DNA of 22,471 nucleotides from Sulfopaludibacter sp035606355. Lineage in GTDB: Bacteria; Acidobacteriota; Terriglobia; Bryobacterales; Bryobacteraceae. The notes beneath the pieces were generated by a model, which saw only the letters and a program-made list of their open reading frames with translations, was not told where the DNA came from and made no database searches. Position 1 is the first letter of the stretch; each line of letters opens with the position of its first letter. Below are positions 9,000 through 17,600 of this stretch, in pieces. A program made the translations under genes and the position numbers. Where the stretch lies: positions 1 to 22,471 of the forward strand of contig DATNFO010000016.1 in NCBI GenBank assembly GCA_035606355.1. Reading direction: 5' to 3'.

Positions 9000-11423
9000 T
9001 CACTCCTGGCGCAGGGCGGTCAGAGGATCGACTCGGGTGGCGCGGAGCGCCGGGAAATAGCTCGCCAATAGCCCGATAAGGCCTAGCGCGCCGGCAACCG
9101 CGACATACGTCACGGGATCCGCCGGCTTCACCTCAAATAACATGCTGGTGAGCAAACGGCTGGCAACGAATGCCGCGGCAAGCCCAAACGCCAGGCCGAT
9201 GGCAATCAGTTTGAGCGCCTGCATGAGAACGAGCCCAAGCACGCTGGCGCGGCCGGCGCCGAGCGCCATACGAACTCCGATTTCGCCGGAGCGCTGTCCC
9301 ACCGCGTATGACATCACGCCGTACACACCCGCCATCGCAAGACAGAGGGCCAGTCCGGCGAAGATGCCGAGCAGCAGCATACGGAATCGCGGCGCCGCCA
9401 CGTTTTCTTCCACCCGGAGTTGCAGGGTGGAGAATTTAGCTGACGCTTCGGGAGAACGCGCGTGCACCATGCGCCTCAACGTTTCGGAAAGCGCCGCCGG
9501 TTCGGACGCCGTGCGCGCCATCAGGTACAGATGGTTGCGCGGGTGCTGCTGGTACGACATGTACAGTTCCGGCTGCGGCGGCACCGCTGGTCCAAGCTGG
9601 TGAAAATCGCTGACCACTCCCACGACGGTCATGGGCTTGTCGGAATCGAAACCGCAGTACACGATGTGGCCTATGGGATTGGCGTGCGGAAAGCTTTGTT
9701 TGACGAAGGCTTCATTGACGATTGCGGTGAAGGGTGCCTCGTACGTGTCGGCGCCGGTAAAGTCGCGGCCCGCTTTCAGTTGAAGACCGAGCGTAGCGAA
9801 CACCCCCGGCGATACAAGCGAGAAGAGTGCCTGAGGCGAGTTTGGCTCTTTGAAATCCGGGAGGCGGTCCACGAAATAGCCGCCGTCCGACCCGGAATTG
9901 CCGGGCGGCATGAGGGTGACTCCGCTGGCTACCACGCCAGGCAGTGCCGCGGTTTCGGACAGCAGCCCGCGAAACACCTGGACGGCTCGCAAACTTCCGG
10001 CGCGATCCATCGCAGGGATTTCCGTTTCCATCACCAGCACGTGTTCCGGACGGAAGCCGAGTTCGACATTACTGAGCGCGTTGAAGCTGCGAATGAGCAA
10101 CCCCGCGCCCGCAAGCAAGACTACGGAGAATGCCACTTCCGCGACTACCAGCACGCTCCGCAAGCCATTCGATCCGGCGATGTTGGTGCGGCCTCCGCCC
10201 TGCTTCAAGGACGCGTTAAGATCCGTCCGCGATGCCTGAAACGCCGGAGCCAGACCGAACAGCAGGGTCGACGCCACGGAGAGAAGCAGCGTGAATGCGA
10301 GCACGCGCCCATCGATAGAGACTTCGCCGACACGCGGCAGATTCGCCGGCGCGAGCGCCACGAGCGCACGACAGCCGAACGACGCCAGCGACAGACCCAC
10401 CGCCGCTGACGCTATCGCCAGCACGAGGCTTTCGGTGAACAGTTGCCGGATAATGCGGCCGCGGCTGGCCCCCACGGCCGCACGGATCGCCATCTCGCGC
10501 GTTCGGGCCGTAGCTTTCGCAAGCAGCAGATTCGCCGTATTCGCGCATGCGATCAGCAGCACCAGAGCTACCGCGCCGAGCAGCAAATACAGGGTCAGGC
10601 GGATATTCGTCACCATACGATCCTGAAGCTGCGTCACGGCAACGTTTTTCAAGCGGTCGTCGGAATACTGCTGTGAGAGGCGTGTGCCGATCGTTGTCAT
10701 CTGGGTCTGCGCCTCGTCGAGCGTCACGCCGGGCTTCAAACGCGCAATCACGTTGTAATTGTGAGCAGAACGAGAAGTGGTCTCCGGATACAGCGCATTG
10801 GCGCTCATCCAGATTTGCGTTTTCTCCGGAAACCCGAAGCCTGGCTGCGCCACGCCGACAACGGTGAACGTTGCCGAGTTCATGCGGACCGTAGACCCGA
10901 GTGCGGCGGCCGCATTCGGAAAATGCGCCAGCGCATAGTTGTAGCCGATGACGACATTGGTGCCGGCCTTGCGATCGTCCGCTGTAAGCAGGCGGCCGGC
11001 CGCGGGCTGCACCTGGAAGACATCGAAGAACTCGGGCGTTACCTGGTTGACCACGATGTACTCGCCACCGTTGGGAGTGGCGACTGCTGTTTCGCCGCCG
11101 TTGTAATACGCCATCGCCGCGAACGCGGAACTCTGGTCGTGCCAGTCATAATAGTCAGGCGCGGAGACGTGGCCCTTGCCGCCCGTCTTTTTGAAGAGGG
11201 AGTTCAGGACCACGATGCGATCGGCGTCCTTGTACGCGAGCGGCTTCAGCAGGACGGCATCGACAACGCTGAATACGGCGGTATTCGCGCCGATGCCGAG
11301 GGCGAGCACCAGGATAGCGAGCAGGGTAAAGGAGGGATCCTTACGGATAGAGCGCAGCGCGTAACGGAGATCCATGAACGCGCTCAGGTGCACGCCGCCT
11401 GCCTCGCGTAAGTTTTGCCTCAT
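9000..11423 (-). CDS. ADOP-type ABC transporter permease (MacB/FtsX-like)
   Basis: An 807-residue inner-membrane protein of the acidobacterial duplicated orphan permease family. It has two MacB-like halves, each with a periplasmic MacB_PCD-like region and an FtsX permease block. Hydrophobic segments lie at about 33-55, 275-300, 335-358, 375-395, 430-450, 690-710, 740-760 and 775-797, eight in all. Signature pieces are DLRYALRSIRKDPSFT, LALGIGANTAVFSVVDAVLL, REMAIRAAVGASRGRI and RSGEIGVRMALGAG. The C-terminus RATRVDPLTALRQE is typical. No ATPase gene is adjacent, as is usual for this family, so the transported substrate is unknown. An internal ATG at 11375 gives the common family start MDLRYALR and may be the true start; neither ATG has a good ribosome-binding site. 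Repeats around 11446-11483 lie just upstream. Confidence 0.92.
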   Translation of the reverse strand: MRQNLREAGGVHLSAFMDLRYALRSIRKDPSFTLLAILVLALGIGANTAVFSVVDAVLLKPLAYKDADRIVVLNSLFKKTGGKGHVSAPDYYDWHDQSSAFAAMAYYNGGETAVATPNGGEYIVVNQVTPEFFDVFQVQPAAGRLLTADDRKAGTNVVIGYNYALAHFPNAAAALGSTVRMNSATFTVVGVAQPGFGFPEKTQIWMSANALYPETTSRSAHNYNVIARLKPGVTLDEAQTQMTTIGTRLSQQYSDDRLKNVAVTQLQDRMVTNIRLTLYLLLGAVALVLLIACANTANLLLAKATARTREMAIRAAVGASRGRIIRQLFTESLVLAIASAAVGLSLASFGCRALVALAPANLPRVGEVSIDGRVLAFTLLLSVASTLLFGLAPAFQASRTDLNASLKQGGGRTNIAGSNGLRSVLVVAEVAFSVVLLAGAGLLIRSFNALSNVELGFRPEHVLVMETEIPAMDRAGSLRAVQVFRGLLSETAALPGVVASGVTLMPPGNSGSDGGYFVDRLPDFKEPNSPQALFSLVSPGVFATLGLQLKAGRDFTGADTYEAPFTAIVNEAFVKQSFPHANPIGHIVYCGFDSDKPMTVVGVVSDFHQLGPAVPPQPELYMSYQQHPRNHLYLMARTASEPAALSETLRRMVHARSPEASAKFSTLQLRVEENVAAPRFRMLLLGIFAGLALCLAMAGVYGVMSYAVGQRSGEIGVRMALGAGRASVLGLVLMQALKLIAIGLAFGLAAAFVASRLLTSMLFEVKPADPVTYVAVAGALGLIGLLASYFPALRATRVDPLTALRQE

Positions 11424-11445
11424 CAGCGCTCTGTCGAGGATCGGG

Positions 11446-11461
11446 TGTTCGCGTGCGGACA
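11446..11461. promoter_or_regulatory. Imperfect palindrome in the ADOP/cytochrome divergent region
   Basis: TGTTCGC-GT-GCGGACA is a 7-bp inverted repeat with one mismatch and a 2-nt centre, the size of a dimeric regulator site. It lies between the divergent ADOP and cytochrome genes and overlaps the first GCGGACAGG copy. Its role as an operator is inferred. Confidence 0.35.
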
Positions 11462-11483
11462 GGATGTGATGAAAGCGGACAGG
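11455..11483. repeat. Two direct GCGGACAGG repeats 20 bp apart upstream of ADOP
   Basis: GCGGACAGG occurs at 11455-11463 and again at 11475-11483 (CCTGTCCGC read toward ADOP). The 20-bp phase, about two helical turns, places both on the same DNA face, as expected for cooperative regulator binding in this 79-bp divergent intergenic region. Confidence 0.45.
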
Positions 11484-11502
11484 TTTGGGAGAATGAGAAG
11501 AC

Positions 11503-11745
11503 GTGACTTCTGCTTACATCGGCGTGCTCTTGTTGGCCGCGGCCGCGGGTAAAGACGGCAAGTCGCTCGTGGAGCGGACTTGTAACACGAAGTGTCACAA
11601 TCTGGACGTGATCAAGGCGCAACAGATCACGGCAAAGGAGTGGCGTCCGCTGGTGCAGATCATGATCGGCAGGGGCGCCAAGGCCACACCGTCCCAAGCC
11701 GAGATAATCGTGGAATATCTGGCGAAAACTTACGGGGCCAAGTAG
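11503..11745 (+). CDS. Small c-type cytochrome-like protein with CX3CH motif
   Basis: An 80-residue protein starting at GTG 11503; the next upstream in-frame codons reach a TGA within three codons, so no longer start is possible. A short hydrophobic N-terminus (YIGVLLLAAAAG) may be a signal for export. The body reads ERTCNTKCHNLDVI, with Cys27, Cys31 and His32 forming CX3CH instead of the usual CX2CH heme-attachment motif. Met54 in VQIMIGRGA is a plausible sixth heme ligand. The tail AEIIVEYLAKTYG is like small cytochrome domains of the quinohemoprotein amine dehydrogenase alpha type. It would carry electrons outside the cytoplasmic membrane. It is the only plus-strand gene, divergent from ADOP and convergent with the kinase operon. 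The GAGAAG ahead of the GTG is close to the start. The heme assignment is probable, not certain. Confidence 0.72.
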   Translation: MTSAYIGVLLLAAAAGKDGKSLVERTCNTKCHNLDVIKAQQITAKEWRPLVQIMIGRGAKATPSQAEIIVEYLAKTYGAK

Positions 11746-11747
11746 CG

Positions 11748-11765
11748 ACCGGTCTCCAGACCGGT
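11748..11765. terminator. Perfect hairpin after the cytochrome gene
   Basis: ACCGGTCT and AGACCGGT are perfect inverted repeats around CC, starting 3 nt after the cytochrome stop codon. No T-tract follows, so it may act as a transcript end or stabiliser rather than a classical intrinsic terminator. Confidence 0.45.
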
Positions 11766-11787
11766 GGCAGGCGAGCGGAGTTCGACT

Positions 11788-11811
11788 GGTACCGGCCGGG
11801 AGGCCGGTACC
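11788..11811. terminator. Perfect hairpin at the end of the kinase operon
   Basis: Arms GGTACCGGCC and GGCCGGTACC (10 bp, perfect) flank a GGGA loop and abut the stop codon of the third kinase. It sits between convergent genes and is symmetrical, so it could serve both strands. A T-tract is absent. Together with 11748-11765 it resembles mobile GC-rich intergenic repeats. Confidence 0.5.
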
Positions 11812-13385
11812 TACCCTAGCGCGGTGCGGAGGGTTCGGATCAACGATGCCGCAGTGTACGGCTTCTTCACGAAAAGCAGGGCTGGGTCGCCGTCGAATTG
11901 CTTCATCGCGTCGGATTCCTCATACCCGCTGGAGATCACGATTCGCATGTCCGGGCGAATTCGCCGGATGTATCTCCACACAGCCATGCCGTCCATGTGC
12001 GGCATCGTGAGATCCAAAAGCACGGCGGAGATCCGATCGTGCAGGCGGCTGAAGAGATCGGCGCCGTCGCGTCCATCACTGGCTTCGAACACGGTGAAGC
12101 CGAAATGTTCGAGCGTCGCGCGCGCCGTGCGCCGGACAACATCTTCATCGTCGATGATGAGAACGGTCGCCGAGCTGGTGGAGGCAACCGCATGGATGCC
12201 CGCGCGATCCACCTCCGTGGGATTCACTTCGCCCGCGACGGGCAGCAGAACCGTGAACGTGCTGCCAAGCCCCTCGGCCGTTTCGACGCCGATGGCTCCG
12301 TGGTGGCCGCGCGCGATCCCGAGCGCCGCTGCAAGGCCCAGCCCCCGTCCGGTGAATTTCGTCGTGAAGAACGGATCGAAGATCTGGCTCTTCACGGCTT
12401 CGTTCATGCCGCAGCCATCGTCATTCACCTGCACCGCGACGTACATACCGGGCACCGGCGGTTCGGGGCGGAAATGCGCTACGGGGTCGCCCGGGCGGAC
12501 TTCGTGAAGACTGGTGGTGACGCGAACAATTCCGGGCCGCTCGCCGGTGGCTTCCACCGCATTGAGAATCAGATTCATCACGAGCTGCTGAATCTGGCTG
12601 CGATCGCCTTCGGTCGGCGGCAGGCTGGGATGCAGGTCCAGCGTCAGTTCCACGCTGCGCGGCACGGACGAGCGAATCAGGTCGCTGATATCGCGCACCA
12701 GGCCGGACGGCTCCACGGGTTCGATGATGAACTTGCCCTTGCCCGCATAGGCGAGCAGTTGCCGCGTCAGATCGGCGGCGCGCTCGCTGGCGCGGATGAT
12801 GTCCTGGAGCATGTTCTTCGCAGTGACATCGCATTCGACGATTTCCAGCACCAGGCTGGCATTGCCCATAATGCCGGTGAGCAGATTGTTGAAATCGTGC
12901 GCGACGCCGCCGGCGAGCAAGCCCAGACTCTCCAGCTTCTGCGCATGACGAAGCTGTTCTTCCAGATTCCGCCGTTCCCGCCGCATGGCGGATTCGCGCA
13001 GCTCACGCTTGATCGCGGGCACCAGGCGGCCGAGGCGGTGCTTGAGGATGTAATCGTGCGCGCCGGCCCGCATGGCTTCCACGGCGGCTTCTTCGCCGAT
13101 GGTGGCCGACACGATGACAAACGGAACGTCGAGGCCCGAGCGTTGCAACAGGTCCAGCGCTTCGGTCACGGAGAAACGCGGCATGGAGTAATCCGAGAGA
13201 ACCAGGTCCCAGGGACGCTCTTCCAGCGCGATGCGCATCTGCTCACCGGTATCCACGCGGCGATAAAACGGCGCGAAGCCGCCGCGCTTCAGTTCGAGGA
13301 CAATCAGATCCGCGTCTTCTTCAGAATCCTCGACAATCAATACATTCAGGGGGATTGGCTCAAAGCGAACCGCGGCTTGGGTCAT
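11811..13385 (-). CDS. Hybrid histidine kinase, REC-HisKA-HATPase-REC
   Basis: A 524-residue cytoplasmic phosphorelay protein without membrane segments. The N-terminal receiver (about 13-128) has Asp65 (LVLSDYSMP) and Lys115. A short coiled linker leads to an NtrB-like kinase core: His163 in GGVAHDFNNLLTG, the N-box Asn275 (NLILNAVEAT), the G1 box DDGCG (322-326) and the G2 box GRGLGL (346-351). A second receiver (about 406-524) has the acidic pocket IDDED, Asp458 (AVLLDLTMP) and Lys508. All catalytic residues are present. It could therefore accept a phosphoryl group at the N-terminus, signal to its kinase core and pass phosphate to its C-terminal receiver. Its ATG overlaps the preceding gene's stop (ATGA, 13382-13385) behind a good AGGAAGG site, implying translational coupling. 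No output domain is attached. Confidence 0.93.
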   Translation of the reverse strand: MTQAAVRFEPIPLNVLIVEDSEEDADLIVLELKRGGFAPFYRRVDTGEQMRIALEERPWDLVLSDYSMPRFSVTEALDLLQRSGLDVPFVIVSATIGEEAAVEAMRAGAHDYILKHRLGRLVPAIKRELRESAMRRERRNLEEQLRHAQKLESLGLLAGGVAHDFNNLLTGIMGNASLVLEIVECDVTAKNMLQDIIRASERAADLTRQLLAYAGKGKFIIEPVEPSGLVRDISDLIRSSVPRSVELTLDLHPSLPPTEGDRSQIQQLVMNLILNAVEATGERPGIVRVTTSLHEVRPGDPVAHFRPEPPVPGMYVAVQVNDDGCGMNEAVKSQIFDPFFTTKFTGRGLGLAAALGIARGHHGAIGVETAEGLGSTFTVLLPVAGEVNPTEVDRAGIHAVASTSSATVLIIDDEDVVRRTARATLEHFGFTVFEASDGRDGADLFSRLHDRISAVLLDLTMPHMDGMAVWRYIRRIRPDMRIVISSGYEESDAMKQFDGDPALLFVKKPYTAASLIRTLRTALG

Positions 13386-14650
13386 GAGTTACCTTCCTGG
13401 CGCAGAGTGAAATAAAACGTAGCGCCTTCTCCTACGCGGCTTTCGGCCCAGATGCGGCCGCCATGGCGGCGGATGATCCGATCGACGGTGGCGAGCCCGA
13501 TGCCGGTTCCTTCGAATTCGGTGTCCTTGTGCAGCCGCTGAAATGGGTGAAACAGGCGCGACGCATCCGACATATCGAAGCCGGCTCCATCGTCGCGCAA
13601 AAAGAACGCCGGCCCTTCGGGGGTATCCGCCGTTCCGAATGTGATGTTCGCGGTGGCGTTCTTGCGCGTGAACTTCCACGCGTTTTCCAGCAGGTTTTGA
13701 ATCGCGGCGTGCAGCAGCGTCTGGTCGCCCCACACCTGGACGCCCTCTTGCACGTGAAATTGCACGTTGCGGGCGGCGTCGCGCCCGTAGAGATCCGCGG
13801 CGATGGCGTGCACCATGGCGCTGAGGTCCACCGGACGCTCGGTCATTTCGACGCGAGTGAGACGGGAAAAATTGAGCAGATCTTCCACTAACTCACTCAT
13901 GCGGCGCGACGAATTCTGAATGCGCTCCAGATATATGCGCGCTTCTTCGTCGAGCTTCTCGGAATGGAATTCGAGCAGCGCGCGGCTGAAGCCGGCCATG
14001 CGATTCAAAGGTCCGCGCAAATCGTGCGAAACCGAGTAACTGAAGGCCTCCAGTTCATGGTTCACTTCGTTGAGTTGCCGGATGCGGCGCTCCAGGTGCT
14101 CATTCAGCGCCTTAATTTCTTCTTCGGCCCGCCAACTCCGGTTGATCGCCTCCTGCAGATCCGCGTTCTGCCGTTCCAGCAGGCGGGATTGCTGCGCGAG
14201 CAGTGCATTCTTGCGATGCAGCTCGACGAACACACTTACCTTCGACCGCAGAACTTCCGGGATGAACGGTTTGAGCATGTAATCCACGGCGCCGAGGCCA
14301 TAACCCTGTCGCATGGCGGCTTCGTTGCGGCCCAACGCCGTGAGGAAGATGATGGGGGTATGGCGGGAACGCTCGCGCTGCCGGATGAGCGCGGCCGTTT
14401 CGAAGCCGTCCATTTCCGGCATCATGATGTCCAGCAGGATGACCGCAAAATCATGGTCGAGCAGTTGGCGCAAGGCTTCCCTGCCCGACTCGGCTTTGAC
14501 AATCTGTTGGCCCAGACTTTCGAGAACCGCCTCCGCCGAGAGGAGATTATCCTGTTGATCGTCGACCAGCAGGATTTTAACGGGTTCTATCTCCTGCGCG
14601 GAGACGGAACCGCCCGTCCAGGCGACCGAAGGCGCGGCTACGTGACTCAT
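13382..14650 (-). CDS. Response regulator-histidine kinase (REC-HisKA-HATPase)
   Basis: A 422-residue soluble kinase. The N-terminal receiver (about 24-142) has the acidic pocket VDDQ, Asp74 (VILLDIMMPEMDG), Thr104 (FLTA) and Lys127 (MLKP). A coiled-coil linker (about 143-200) leads to a phytochrome-type HisKA motif with His209 in SYSVSHDLRGPLNR. The HATPase domain shows Asn323 (LLENAWKFT), DDGAG (353-357) and GTGIGL (381-386). Such REC-linker-kinase proteins are usually switched on or off by phosphorylation of the receiver, here plausibly by the poly-HAMP kinase encoded just upstream. Both ends overlap neighbours by 4 bp (ATGA at 14647-14650 and 13382-13385), so the three kinases are almost certainly one operon and made in fixed ratio. 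The site before the ATG (AAGGCAGG) is only moderate, consistent with coupling. Confidence 0.94.
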   Translation of the reverse strand: MSHVAAPSVAWTGGSVSAQEIEPVKILLVDDQQDNLLSAEAVLESLGQQIVKAESGREALRQLLDHDFAVILLDIMMPEMDGFETAALIRQRERSRHTPIIFLTALGRNEAAMRQGYGLGAVDYMLKPFIPEVLRSKVSVFVELHRKNALLAQQSRLLERQNADLQEAINRSWRAEEEIKALNEHLERRIRQLNEVNHELEAFSYSVSHDLRGPLNRMAGFSRALLEFHSEKLDEEARIYLERIQNSSRRMSELVEDLLNFSRLTRVEMTERPVDLSAMVHAIAADLYGRDAARNVQFHVQEGVQVWGDQTLLHAAIQNLLENAWKFTRKNATANITFGTADTPEGPAFFLRDDGAGFDMSDASRLFHPFQRLHKDTEFEGTGIGLATVDRIIRRHGGRIWAESRVGEGATFYFTLRQEGNS

Positions 14651-17600
14651 GCCGTAAAGCCTGCCTTGGAGGCGACCTTCTGCCGCCGCTCATGGGTCCA
14701 AACGCGCATCAGCGAGAAGAGTTGATCCAGGTCCACCGGCTTAGCGATGTAATCGCTGGCGCCGGACTCGATGCATTTCTCGCGATCGCCCTTCATGGCT
14801 TTCGCGGTAACTGCCAGGATGGGCAGGTTCTGGAACGCCTCCACCTCTCGAATGGCGCGGATGGTCTCGTAACCGTCCATGCCGGGCATCATGATGTCCA
14901 TCAGAACAACGTCGATGTCCGGATTCTGCACCAGGGTATCGATGCCCATACGCCCGTTCTCGGCGTGCAGCACCTCAATCTGATGCCGTTCCAGAATGCT
15001 GGTAAGTGCGAAGATATTGCGCACGTCGTCATCTACTATGAGAACGCGCGTACCGATCAGCTCGTGATCCGTCTGGCGGAGTTTTTCGAGCTTGAGCTTC
15101 TTGTACTCCGGCAGCGAGGCTTCAGGAATATGCAGCGCCCGGGTTACAGCCGCCATCAGCCGATCCGGCGAGTGCACACTGCGAACGATGGTAGCTTCGC
15201 GCAAAGGTGCGAGGCTCAGGTCCTGCGAGGCAGCCCCCTCCGGAGCATAAGTGATAATCTCCAGATCGCTTTCCGTGGCTTTCTGCAACTCCACGAGTAA
15301 GTCGGCTGCGGAGACATCGGATTCCGCTACGCCTAACAGGACGCAATCGAACGAACCGGAGCGGAAGGTTTCCAGCGCGTCATTGGCTGTGGCCGGGTAC
15401 GTCAGCTTGACGTTATCGAAATCAATCACGTTATCCACGTCGCGGCGCATAGCCTCATCGGCATTGATCACCAGGAGGTCGAACTCCTTCTTGGCGGTCC
15501 ATTCCGACACACGGCCCAGCACGTCTTCCAGCACTTCGCGGCCTTCAGCCTTCTTGGAATAGGATGCGGCGCCTAACGCCAGTCCGCGGCGGCGATCCTC
15601 ATAAATGGACAGCACGTGCACCGGGATGTGGCGCAGTTCCGGATCGTGCTGTAACTGGTCCAGCACGGCCCAGCCGGTGGTATCGGGCAGGCCGATATCC
15701 AGCAGCACGGCGGTGGGTTGGAACTTGCGCGCCATCGCCAGGCCCATATCGCCGCGATTGGCGACAATCACCTTGTAACTGCGCGCGTGGGCAGCATCCA
15801 GCACAATCCGGGAGTAAGTGGAATCGTCTTCGATGACCAGGAGCAACTGGTCGCCGGGCTGGATGTTTTCGCGGTCGTCCTGCTCCACGCGAACGAGCTG
15901 GGGATTTTTGAGACGCGGAACCGCGATAACGGATTCGGTTGCCGTTGACGCGACACGGGGGCTGCGGGGCTCCGCCCTGTGCGACGATACCGCGCTGTAA
16001 GTGGCGGGTAAGTACAAGGTAAACGTACTGCCGACTCCGGGAATGCTATGCAGCCTGATTTCGCCGCCGAGTAAGTGGGCGATTTCGCGGCTGATGCTGA
16101 GACCCAGTCCGGTGCCGCCGTACTTGCGGCTGGTGGTACCGTCGGCCTGCTGGAAGGATTCGAAGATGATCTTCTGTTTCTCCGCGGCGATTCCGATTCC
16201 GGTATCTTCGACGCTGAATGCGATCACCGTATCGGCGGCGGCCAGCATCGGGTTGTCCGGCGACCAGCCGGTCGCGGCGTTTTCGATCCGCAGCGCAACC
16301 CTGCCTTTCTCGGTGAACTTGAGCGCATTCGACAGCATGTTCTTGAGCACCTGCTGCAGGCGCTTGGCATCGGTAGCGATGCTCATCGGCACATCCGGGC
16401 TGAGGTCTACGGAGAGCTCGAGGTTCTTGCCGTCGGCCACATGGCGGAAGTTTCGATTGACGTACTCGCGAACTTCGGCGAGCCGCACATCGCTCGGGTC
16501 CACCGCCATGGTGCCCGATTCGATCTTGGCGAGATCGAGAATGTCATTAATGAGGGAGAGAAGGTCGGTGCCGGAAGAGTGGATCGTCTCGGCGAACTTC
16601 ACCTGCTTGGATTGCAGGTTGCCGTCCGGATTCTCCGCCAGCATCTTAGCAAGAATGAGCAGGTTATTGAGCGGCGTGCGGAGCTCATGCGACATGTTCG
16701 CAAGGAATTCGCTCTTGTACTTGGAAGTAAGTGCGAGCTGTTCGGCCTTTTCTTCCAGAGCTCCCTTGGCCTGTTCCACTTCCTGATTCTTGCGTTCGAC
16801 TTCCGTCTTCTGCTCGGCGAGCAATCTCGCCTTTTCCTGAAGTTCGGCGTTGGTACGCTGTAACTGCTCCTGCTGGCTCTTGAGAAGTTCTTCGGAAGCC
16901 TGCAGCGTGTTGGCCTGCTGTTCCAGGCGCTTGTTGGTTTTGGTCAGCTCTTCCTGCTGGCTCTGCAATTCCTCGGCAAGCGCCTGGGATTGCTTCAGCA
17001 GTTCTTCCGTTCTCATAGTCGCCGCGATGGTGTTGAGCACGATACCCATCGATTCGGTGAGCTGATCCAGGAAGGCGAGGTGGATGTCGCTGAACTGGTG
17101 GAAGCTGGCGAGCTCGATGACGGCCTTGACCTGGCCTTCGAACAGCACCGGCAGCACCACGATGCTCAGCGGAGTAGCTTCGCCAAGCCCCGAGGAGATC
17201 TTAATATAATCCTGAGGAACGCTGGTAAGTACGAAGCGTTCCTTTTCTAGAGCGCACTGGCCGACCAATCCTTCGCCGGCCTTGAACATATTAGAGACAG
17301 TCTTGCGTTCGCGATAGGCGTAGCTGGCGAACAGCTTCATCAATGGTTCGTCGCCCTCCGGCGCGTCGTTGATGTAGAAGATGCCCTGTTGCGCGTTGAC
17401 CAGCGGAGCCAGTTCGCTCAGCACCAACTTACAAACAGTGAGCAGGTCGCGCTGGCCTTGCACCATGGATGTGAAGCGCGCGACGTTCGTCTTTAACCAG
17501 TCCTGTTCCGTATTCTTGCGAGTGGTTTCCTTGAGGTTGCTGATCATTTCATTGATCGTGTCCTTCAAGGCCGCCATTTCGCCTTGCGCATCCAGCGCGA

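Noticed and set aside
11898..13415. 505-residue plus-strand open frame opposite the third kinase
   Set aside because: Every catalytic motif is on the minus strand; the plus frame is a composition artefact without domain features.
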